Assembly: GCF_949628215.1 (NCBI RefSeq)
Contig: NW_027441285.1
Coordinates: 62,001 to 126,000, forward strand
DNA length: 64,000 nucleotides
From: Phalacrocorax aristotelis
Taxonomy: Eukaryota > Chordata > Aves > Suliformes > Phalacrocoracidae
Direction of reading: 5' to 3'
Part shown: one piece after another, positions 1-8,362 of the stretch
Layout: each line of letters starts with the position of its first letter
Numbering within the stretch: position 1 is the stretch's first letter
Notes under the pieces: model-generated
What the model was told of the DNA's origin: nothing
Database searches by the model: none
The model's input: only the letters and a program-made list of their open reading frames with translations
Translations under genes and position numbers: made by a program

Positions 1-50
1 CAGCACACCGGCGCGGTGCTGGGGGTGACAGCGCCGCTGTCCTCCGACAG

Positions 51-2110
51 TATGCAGGCTGTGCTGGCGAGCAGACTGTGACCCCGAAGTCGTGGGGCAG
101 CTGTGCCGTCAGAAGGGGCTCTGCGTCCATGAGAACTGCCTGGTGAGTCCCCGGGGCTCAACACCCACCGGTCCACAACACCCCGCCCTCTCCAGCACCG
201 CGGCACAGGCAGCCCCTGGCACGCACCCTCTTTTCCCCCCTTGCAGTACCACGCCACCAGGCTGGGCCAGAAAGGGGCCGATGAAGAGGGCTTCTACGGC
301 TTTCTCTTCCCCGACATCCGGCAGGAGCTGAAGCGGGTGGCACAGAAGGTGAGGCCGGAGGGGACGTGTCCCCACCGTGGTCCCCGTGTCCCGAGCCCGG
401 CGCTGCACAGGCCAGCAACCCCCCAGGAATGCTCTGGCAGCTGGCTGCAAGCAACCGCCCCCAGATCCTCCTTCCCCCAAAAGGGCCCATTTCTGCAGCA
501 CTGGGAATTTGGGGAGGGTAGGGGACGTTATCAGCGGCCCAGTGTCAATGGCCAGGCAGCCCACCGAAACGCGGCGGGGCTGCGCTGGGCGAGGGCGAAC
601 AGGGCTCCCCGGGGAGCGCGGCATTGACTGCGCGGCGCTGACGCTGTCCACCTCCATGCCGTCCCCAGAGGTGCTGCATCTGCCGGCTGCGGGGTGCCTC
701 GGTCGCCTGTCGGCGCAGGCGCTGCCGCCGAATCTTCCACTTCCCCTGCGGCAGTGAGCGGGGCTGCGTCTCCCAGTTCTTCGGGGAGTTCAAGTGAGTG
801 TGGCCGCCTTGAAGGGCCAGGGCCGGACCCAGGCCAGGGCCTGGGGCAGAGGAGGCCTGTGGCTGAACCGTCACCTCCCTCCCACAGGTCCTTCTGCTGG
901 AAGCACCGGCCGGTGCAGCGGGTGCGGGCGGTGCAGCAGGACGAGACCCCCTGCCTCATCTGCCAGGAGGTGGTGGCGGGGCGGCCCTGCTACGACACCC
1001 TGGTCTGTCCTGCCTGTGCCAGCGCCTGGTTCCACCGCCGCTGCATCCAGGTAGGCGACATCGCCCCCGGCCCCTGACGGGATCAGCCCTGTCGTCACCC
1101 TGTCGCCCAGCTCCCAGGGGGCGAACGAGACCCGCCCCGGCTCTGACGTTGATGCCCTCTCTGCCCCAGGGCCAGGCGCTGCGCTCTGCCCTGCACTACT
1201 TCCGCTGCCCCCTCTGCCAGGACGTGCCGACCTTCCAGGCGGAGATGTTTCGCCTGGGCATCAAAATCCCCGACAGGTCGGTGCCCTCCCCGCTGCCCCC
1301 TTCCCCCTCCGTGGTGCTCCGGCCGATCCCCTCCTGCCTCCCTGGGTGCCAGCAGGGTGGCCCCCACGCCCCCCGCGGCTGAGGGCTTCCTGTCTCCCGC
1401 AGGGATGCTGCCTGGGAGGAGGACGGGGCCTTCGCGGACCACTACCAGCGGCACAGCTCCTGCGATGCCAGCCAGTGCCTGTGCCCGGTGGGACGGGAGC
1501 AGGCGGAGGTGAACGGGTGAGTGCCCGTGTCCCCGGTCCCTGCAGCCCCGGCGAGGAGACGATGCCTTCGTCTCCTCCTCTGGGCAGGTATCCCGGGGGG
1601 GGTCGGGTCCCTGGGATGGCGAGCTGGGCCTGGCACCAGGTGCGTGCCGGCAGCTCAGCTGCAGGTGCCTGGAGGGGAGCAGGGCCCAACGCTGCGCCCG
1701 GGCTGGCAGCCCACAGCTCGGGGGGCCTTTGGTGGCAGTGGGTCCCATTGCTCCCCCAGGCCCTGGAGACTTCTGCTCTGTGGCTCCTGTGCCTCCCGCG
1801 GCACCCACCAGCTCTGCTCCGGCATAGGAGAAGACGCCGACTCCTGGGAGTGCGGCGACTGCAGCGGCACGGGCACTGGTGAGGGGGGCGGGGCAGGGTG
1901 CCCACGGCCACGTGGCCACCACAGCACGTGGGACCTGGGGCCAGGCGCAGGGCTCTGATGCGGGGAGGGAGCGAGCGTGGCCTGGACTTGTTGTGCTCAT
2001 CGTCTCCCTGCCTGCCCCTTGCAGCGCCTCCCGTTGCACCTGGCTCAGACTCCAGCCCCGCCGACGCAGGGACCCTCGCACAGCACCCCGGGTCCTGGCA
2101 CTTCAGCTGA
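51..2110 (+). CDS. PHF7: PHF7-like PHD/RING-type E3 ligase, copy 1 (exons 2-9, exon 1 outside window)
   Basis: The window begins in intron 1, so exon 1 is off the left edge. The visible exons are 51-142, 247-348, 669-793, 888-1050, 1170-1276, 1403-1516, 1760-1878 and 2025-2110. All splice sites are GT-AG and the frame stays open to the TGA. Numbered on the full protein, this copy differs by A181V (central finger) and P328S (tail). Intron 3 carries a local rearrangement of the CAGCAACTGG motif that is one base shorter than elsewhere, and intron 7 has an 8-G run. Three clustered intron-7 substitutions (1661, 1663, 1665) are shared only with copy 10. Family and domain reasoning is given under copy 2. 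Confidence 0.82.
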
Positions 2111-2196
2111 GGAAGAAGAGGCCAGGATCCTCGCAGGACACCCCGGCACCCAGCTGCCCTCCCAGCCCCTCTCCCAGAAACCTGCAGAGCCTCACT

Positions 2197-2202
2197 AATA
2201 AA
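2197..2202 (+). promoter_or_regulatory. Polyadenylation signal AATAAA, copy 1
   Basis: AATAAA lies 87 bp after the stop codon. In the alternative exon-9 frame the TAA stop (2196-2198) overlaps it. TG-rich sequence (GATGTGCC) follows about 30 bp later, as expected of a downstream element. Confidence 0.75.
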
Positions 2203-3912
2203 AGCTGGAACGTCACACGTGGCCTTGCTGATGTGCCGAAATGCTGCGGCGCAAGGGCCTCCGCGGTGGCCCTGACCCTCCCCTTGGCACCGTGGGTGCT
2301 GCCAGGTCGTTTCCCAAACAGGAGCTGGCACTGGCCGCCCCAGGTGAGATGCTGGTGTCACCCGCTTGGGGACGTGATGTGCGGCACCAGAGCTGAACCC
2401 ACGGGGGCTGGGGAGGGGGAAGCTCCACGGGAGCTGCTGAGGGGCCAAGGCCTCCCTGCCCAGGGCGCGGAGCAGTGGACCCAGGGTGCGGGGAGGGCAA
2501 GGGCGTCCCCGTGGGTCCCTTCTCCCACACCGGGGCTCCAGCAGGGACTTCAGAGACGTCCAGAGGGGTTCGTAGCACAAGCGCTTTGTTCAGGCATCAG
2601 AATTCCTGACTCTCCATTAACGAGCCGAATGACGTGGTGTCGTGGTTTAGGCGGCAGCTCAGCCCCACACAGTCGCTCGCTCCCTCCCCCACCGGTAGAT
2701 GGGGGAGAGAATCAGAAGGGTAACGCTCGTGGGTTGCGATAAGAACAGTTTAATAATTAAAATTAACAGAAACAACAACAGAAATGCAATGGAAAAGAGA
2801 ACAACGAGAGGCGCAAAGCCCCGGGGGAGGAGGGAAGGGAGGGCAGAGGGGGAACGAACCGCCGAAACAAACCGCACGCGCCGCAGCCGCGCCGCAGCCG
2901 CGCCGCTCCCGAGCTGCAACTGGCCCCCCTCCATAGGCTGGTCATGGTGTCACGTGGTAGGGAATGAACCTGCCGTCGGCCAGTCGGGCTCAGCCGCCCC
3001 CGCCACGGCCCCGCCCCTCCCAGCCCCCCCGCCACGCGGCAGAGCCCGGGAAGCTGGAAAGGCAGCCGCCCCCCCACAGTGAGGAGAATTAACCCCTTCT
3101 CAGCCAAAACCAGCACATGTGGTTTAAGTTATTCTGGGTTGTTTTGGGGTTTTTTTTAGGGAGAGTTTACATTATTTTTGTACTGTCCCTTTTCTTAGCA
3201 AAATGTGTTCCGTTTCAACAAAGCCTACCGACCCCAACCCCGCTTGCTGCTGTCAGGACCCTGCCGGCCATGAGCCAGGCTGTGGCACGAAGCTCCGCGG
3301 CCAGAGCCCTGATGGCAATCCCAAGCAGGCAGCCGTGAAGTGACACCACCAGCGGGGATTTGCTGCAGCGATCCCTCCAGGCGATTGCTTTGCTTTGCCA
3401 CAGCCCCAGCAGCATCACTGTGTCGGGGGGGCTGTGGAGTTGCTCTGTGGACAACGGAGAGCCCGGCCCAGCTCAGCTGCCACGCCGTGGACACCCCCAG
3501 CCGCTGCTGCTATTGCTGGCCAAAAACCACTGCCAGGAGTCAAATCCCAATTAGTGCCCACTTTTGCCACAAGTACCGCTTCTCACCTGGCTCCGTCCCA
3601 GTCACAGCAGGGATACAGAGCTGGCTCCAAAGCTGCGCGGCCAGAGCCCTGATGGGAAGCGGGGGGCGGGTGGGTGAAGGCTGCTCCAGCCTCCCTGCGC
3701 TCGCGGGAAACGTGCCCAAAAGCGTCTGCACAAGAAGCCCGTGCCACAGTCCCTCCCGCCCCGGATCACAGCCCTGTGCCTGTCCCCAGGTCCCAGATGC
3801 AGGGAAGGAGACGGCTGGGCGTGGGGACATTTGTCACCTGGCTCCGCACACGCGTGACCGTGTTTGTGACCCTACATGCGTGCAGAGCCGTGTCACAAAG
3901 AGCCCAGGCTGG
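2203..3912. other. Spacer between copies 1 and 2
   Basis: It holds a 3' flank of 435 bp (2203-2637) with no recognisable gene, the LTR, a T-rich patch (3140-3200, TTTTTTTT and TTATTTTTG), then about 790 bp of unique GC-rich sequence up to the TATA-like box. The unique part contains a 29-bp imperfect direct repeat (3290-3318 and 3630-3658, two mismatches, core GGCCAGAGCCCTGATGG). No coding potential that I trust. Confidence 0.8.
2638..3117 (-). mobile_element. Solo LTR, avian ERVL-like, unit 1 (480 bp)
   Basis: A fossil solo LTR in minus orientation; see unit 2 for the reasoning. This form is 5 bp shorter than the type because its CCG-rich tract (near 2878-2908) has fewer repeats. Confidence 0.78.
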
Positions 3913-3919
3913 ATAAATA
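3913..3919 (+). promoter_or_regulatory. TATA-like box, copy 2
   Basis: ATAAATA, within GGATAAATACC, sits 130 bp before the start codon. This would place transcription start near 3945 and give a leader of about 100 nt with no upstream ATG. The flank 5' of it has several GTGACC/GTCAC-type motifs and a GGGGGGCGGG Sp1-like tract (near 3660). The assignment rests on motif and position only. Confidence 0.55.
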
Positions 3920-4042
3920 CCCCGCGCAACCGCCCCCAGCTCAGTGGCGAGTTTGCCACAGACGCTGGAAGATCAGGACGGTCTTTGACCGCACCGACGT
4001 CCCCAAGCCCAGCCATCTCCTTCACTGCAGCCACTTGCGGTG

Positions 4043-6425
4043 ATGGAGCTGAGGTCGCGGCGCCGCAAGATGCCCCAGTCCCCCCCTGCCCAGTGTCCCC
4101 CGGCGCCGCCGGAGGAGCAGGCAGGACCCTCCCGTGTGCCACCCCCGCGCAAAAGAAAGCGTCAGGTCCCCAAGGAGGAAGGTGAGCGCAGAGCATCCCC
4201 CACCGGGCACCTGCCAGAGGGGATTTTGGCTGGTGCCCAGCTGTGCAAGCGGAGGCCCCCGCATCGTGGCAAGGCACCCCGGCCTCTCCCCCGTCCCGCT
4301 CCCGGCACTGCCGCCCCAGCACACCGGCGCGGTGCTGGGGGTGACAGCGCCGCTGTCCTCCGACAGTATGCAGGCTGTGCTGGCGAGCAGACTGTGACCC
4401 CGAAGTCGTGGGGCAGCTGTGCCGTCAGAAGGGGCTCTGCGTCCATGAGAACTGCCTGGTGAGTCCCCGGGGCTCAACACCCACCGGTCCACAACACCCC
4501 GCCCTCTCCAGCACCGCGGCACAGGCAGCGCCTGGCACGCACCCTCTTTTCCCCCCTTGCAGTACCACGCCACCAGGCTGGGCCAGAAAGGGGCCGATGA
4601 AGAGGGCTTCTACGGCTTTCTCTTCCCCGACATCCGGCAGGAGCTGAAGCGGGTGGCACAGAAGGTGAGGCCGGAGGGGACGTGTCCCCACCGTGGTCCC
4701 CGTGTCCCGAGCCCGGCGCTGCACAGGCCAGCAACCCCCCAGGAATGCTCTGGCAGCTGGCTGCAAGCAACCGCCCCCAGATCCTCCTTCCCCCAAAAGG
4801 GCCCATTTCTGCAGCAACTGGGGATTTGGGGAGGGTAGGGGACGTTATCAGCGGCCCAGTGTCAATGGCCAGGCAGCCCACCGAAACGCGGCGGGGCTGC
4901 GCTGGGCGAGGGCGAACAGGGCTCCCCGGGGAGCGCGGCATTGACTGCGCGGCGCTGACGCTGTCACCTCCATGCCGTCCCCAGAGGTGCTGCATCTGCC
5001 GGCTGCGGGGTGCCTCGGTCGCCTGTCGGCGCAGGCGCTGCCGCCGAATCTTCCACTTCCCCTGCGGCAGTGAGCGGGGCTGCGTCTCCCAGTTCTTCGG
5101 GGAGTTCAAGTGAGTGTGGCCGCCTTGAAGGGCCAGGGCCGGACCCAGGCCAGGGCCTGGGGCAGAGGAGGCCTGTGGCTGAACCGTCACCTCCCTCCCA
5201 CAGGTCCTTCTGCTGGAAGCACCGGCCGGTGCAGCGGGTGCGGGCGGTGCAGCAGGACGAGACCCCCTGCCTCATCTGCCAGGAGGCGGTGGCGGGGCGG
5301 CCCTGCTACGACACCCTGGTCTGTCCTGCCTGTGCCAGCGCCTGGTTCCACCGCCGCTGCATCCAGGTAGGCGACATTGCCCCCGGCCCCTGACGGGATC
5401 AGCCCTGTCGTCACCCTGTCGCCCAGCTCCCAGGGGGCGAACGAGACCCGCCCCGGCTCTGACGTTGATGCCCTCTCTGCCCCAGGGCCAGGCGCTGCGC
5501 TCTGCCCTGCACTACTTCCGCTGCCCCCTCTGCCAGGACGTGCCGACCTTCCAGGCGGAGATGTTTCGCCTGGGCATCAAAATCCCCGACAGGTCGGTGC
5601 CCTCCCCGCTGCCCCCTTCCCCCTCCGTGGTGCTCCGGCCGATCCCCTCCTGCCTCCCTGGGTGCCAGCAGGGTGGCCCCCACGCCCCCCGCGGCTGAGG
5701 GCTTCCTGTCTCCCGCAGGGATGCTGCCTGGGAGGAGGACGGGGCCTTCGCGGACCACTACCAGCGGCACAGCTCCTGCGATGCTAGCCAGTGCCTGTGC
5801 CCGGTGGGACGGGAGCAGGCGGAGGTGAACGGGTGAGTGCCCGTGTCCCCGGTCCCTGCAGCCCCGGCGAGGAGACGATGCCTTCGTCTCCTCCTCTGGG
5901 CAGGTATCCCGGGGGGGTCGGGTCCCTGGGATGGCGAGCTGGGCCTGGCACCAGGTGCGTGCCGGCAGCTCAGCTTCGGCTGCCTGGAGGGGAGCAGGGC
6001 CCAACGCTGCGCCCGGGCTGGCAGCCCACAGCTCGGGGGGCCTTTGGTGGCAGTGGGTCCCATTGCTCCCCCAGGCCCTGGAGACTTCTGCTCTGTGGCT
6101 CCTGTGCCTCCCGCGGCACCCACCAGCTCTGCTCCGGCATAGGAGAAGACGCCGACTCCTGGGAGTGCGGCGACTGCAGCGGCACGGGCACTGGTGAGGG
6201 GGGCGGGGCAGGGTGCCCACGGCCACGTGGCCACCACAGCACGTGGGACCTGGGGCCAGGCGCAGGGCTCTGATGCGGGGAGGGAGCGAGCGTGGCCTGG
6301 ACTTGTTGTGCTCATCGTCTCCCTGCCTGCCCCTTGCAGCGCCTCCCGTTGCACCTGGCCCAGACTCCAGCCCCGCCGACGCAGGGACCCTCGCACAGCA
6401 CCCCGGGTCCTGGCACTTCAGCTGA
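4043..6425 (+). CDS. PHF7: PHF7-like PHD/RING-type E3 ubiquitin ligase, copy 2 (type copy)
   Basis: Exons are 4043-4181, 4367-4458, 4563-4664, 4985-5109, 5204-5366, 5486-5592, 5719-5832, 6075-6193 and 6340-6425, giving 348 aa. The start is the first ATG after the TATA-like box and has G at -3 and +4. Residues 36-40 (RKRKR) look like a nuclear localisation signal. The extended PHD is C48/C51/H73/C76, then C113/C116/C125/C130/H135/C138/C156/H159. The central RING/PHD-like finger is C175/C178/C193/C196/H202/C205/C220/C223. The third PHD is C263/C268/C288/C291/H297/C300/C312/C315. Order, spacing and stretches such as IPDRDAAWE and SQFFGE are typical of PHF7; G2E3 is the nearest alternative but carries a HECT domain, absent here. 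Mammalian PHF7 ubiquitinates histones in spermatids, and fly Phf7 acts in male germline identity. An alternative exon-9 acceptor would give a 367-aa form ending at 6513. Intron 3 lacks one C that most copies have. Confidence 0.88.
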
Positions 6426-6511
6426 GGAAGAAGAGGCCAGGATCCTCGCAGGACACCCCGGCACCCAGCTGCCCTCCCAGCCCCTCTCCCAGAAACCTGC
6501 AGAGCCTCACT

Positions 6512-6517
6512 AATAAA
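6512..6517 (+). promoter_or_regulatory. Polyadenylation signal AATAAA, copy 2
   Basis: AATAAA lies 87 bp after the stop at 6423-6425. It overlaps the stop codon (6511-6513) of the alternative exon-9 frame. Confidence 0.75.
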
Positions 6518-8232
6518 AGCTGGAACGTCACACGTGGCCTTGCTGATGTGCCGAAATGCTGCGGCGCAAGGGCCTCCGCGGTGGCCCTGACCCTCCCCTT
6601 GGCACCGTGGGTGCTGCCAGGTCGTTTCCCAAACAGGAGCTGGCACTGGCCGCCCCAGGTGAGATGCTGGTGTCACCCGCTTGGGGACGTGATGTGCGGC
6701 ACCAGAGCTGAACCCACGGGGGCTGGGGAGGGGGAAGCTCCACGGGAGCTGCTGAGGGGCCAAGGCCTCCCTGCCCAGGGCGCGGAGCAGTGGACCCAGG
6801 GTGCGGGGAGGGCAAGGGCGTCCCCGTGGGTCCCTTCTCCCACACCGGGGCTCCAGCAGGGACTTCAGAGACGTCCAGAGGGGTTCGTAGCACAAGCGCT
6901 TTGTTCAGGCATCAGAATTCCTGACTCTCCATTAACGAGCCGAATGACGTGGTGTCGTGGTTTAGGCGGCAGCTCAGCCCCACACAGTCGCTCGCTCCCT
7001 CCCCCACCGGTAGATGGGGGAGAGAATCAGAAGGGTAACGCTCGTGGGTTGCGATAAGAACAGTTTAATAATTAAAATTAACAGAAACAATAACAGAAAT
7101 GCAATGGAAAAGAGAACAACGAGAGGCGCAAAGCCCCGGGGGAGGAGGGAAGGGAGGGCAGAGGGGGAACGAACCGCCGAAACAAACCGCACGCGCCGCA
7201 GCCGCGCCGCAGCCGCGCCGCGCCGCTCCCGAGCTGCAACTGGCCCCCCTCCATAGGCTGGTCATGGTGTCACGTGGTAGGGAATGAACCTGCCGTCGGC
7301 CAGTCGGGCTCAGCCGCCCCCGCCACGGCCCCGCCCCTCCCAGCCCCCCCGCCACGCGGCAGAGCCCGGGAAGCTGGAAAGGCAGCCGCCCCCCCACAGT
7401 GAGGAGAATTAACCCCTTCTCAGCCAAAACCAGCACATGTGGTTTAAGTTATTCTGGGTTGTTTTGGGGTTTTTTTTAGGGAGAGTTTACATTATTTTTG
7501 TACTGTCCCTTTTCTTAGCAAAATGTGTTCCGTTTCAACAAAGCCTACCGACCCCAACCCCGCTTGCTGCTGTCAGGACCCTGCCGGCCATGAGCCAGGC
7601 TGTGGCACGAAGCTCCGCGGCCAGAGCCCTGATGGCAATCCCAAGCAGGCAGCCGTGAAGTGACACCACCAGCGGGGATTTGCTGCAGCGATCCCTCCAG
7701 GCGATTGCTTTGCTTTGCCACAGCCCCAGCAGCATCACTGTGTCGGGGGGGCTGTGGAGTTGCTCTGTGGACAACGGAGAGCCCGGCCCAGCTCAGCTGC
7801 CACGCCGTGGACACCCCCAGCCGCTGCTGCTATTGCTGGCCAAAAAACACTGCCAGGAGTCAAATCCCAATTAGTGCCCACTTTTGCCACAAGTACCGCT
7901 TCTCACCTGGCTCCGTCCCAGTCACAGCAGGGATACAGAGCTGGCTCCAAAGCTGCGCGGCCAGAGCCCTGATGGGAAGCGGGGGGCGGGTGGGTGAAGG
8001 CTGCTCCAGCCTCCCTGCGCTCGCAGGAAACGTGCCCAAAAGCGTCTGCACAAGAAGCCCGTGCCACAGTCCCTCCCGCCCCGGATCACAGCCCTGTGCC
8101 TGTCCCCAGGTCCCAGATGCAGGGAAGGAGACGGCTGGGCGTGGGGACATTTGTCACCTGGCTCCGCACACGCGTGACCGTGTTTGTGACCCTACATGCG
8201 TGCAGAGCCGTGTCACAAAGAGCCCAGGCTGG
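6518..8232. other. Spacer between copies 2 and 3
   Basis: Same layout as the spacer before it. Distinguishing marks are AAAAAACAC near 7843 and CTCGCAGGAAAC near 8022; the first is shared with the spacers after copies 3, 6 and 10. Confidence 0.8.
6953..7437 (-). mobile_element. Solo LTR, avian ERVL-like, unit 2 (485 bp, type)
   Basis: Read on the minus strand the element begins TGTGCTGGTTTTGGCTGAGA and ends CTAAACCACGACA, so it has TG...CA ends. The start resembles, and the final ~100 bases (CAACCCACGAG, GATTCTCTCCCCCAT) closely resemble, a common avian ERVL-type LTR as I remember it; the subfamily name needs a Repbase search. It is flanked by an imperfect 5-bp target-site duplication (CGTGG before, TGTGG after), the length expected for ERVL. 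No internal viral region is present. The same insertion site in every unit means it predates the amplification. A VNTR of CCG triplets and an ACAA-rich stretch vary in length between units. Confidence 0.8.
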
Positions 8233-8239
8233 ATAAATA
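8233..8239 (+). promoter_or_regulatory. TATA-like box, copy 3
   Basis: ATAAATA at -130 from the ATG at 8363. Confidence 0.55.
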
Positions 8240-8362
8240 CCCCGCGCAACCGCCCCCAGCTCAGTGGCGAGTTTGCCACAGACGCTGGAAGATCAGGACG
8301 GTCTTTGACCGCACCGACGTCCCCAAGCCCAGCCATCTCCTTCACTGCAGCCACTTGCGGTG

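Noticed and set aside
3340-4185. A 281-codon open frame on the + strand running through the promoter into exon 1
   Set aside because: It starts at a GTG, crosses the TATA-like box, overlaps exon 1 in another frame, and is stopped by a substitution upstream of copy 14. It looks like chance openness.
4408-4647. Short + strand open frames crossing exon-intron borders (for example 4408-4647, 5010-5393, 6194-7057)
   Set aside because: Each includes intron sequence with clear GT-AG borders. The spliced frame gives the full PHF7 finger pattern, so these are shadows.
5411-6895. A 494-codon open frame on the minus strand across exons 6-9 and the 3' flank, repeated in ten units
   Set aside because: It is rich in Pro, Arg, Gly, Ala and Cys as expected of the reverse of GC-rich coding sequence, and resembles no family. 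Intron-7 indels change its frame in copies 1, 8, 9, 14 and 15 while leaving the PHF7 exons intact, so it is not under selection.
7190-7225. CCG/GCC triplet tract as a possible triplet-expansion locus
   Set aside because: It is short, interrupted, inside the fossil LTR and outside any transcript I support. It varies by only 5-10 bp between units.
7437-7658. A 73-codon hydrophobic frame starting at the LTR border
   Set aside because: The hydrophobic stretch comes from the T-rich patch. There is no homology, promoter or splice support, and its sequence is simply carried along by the array.
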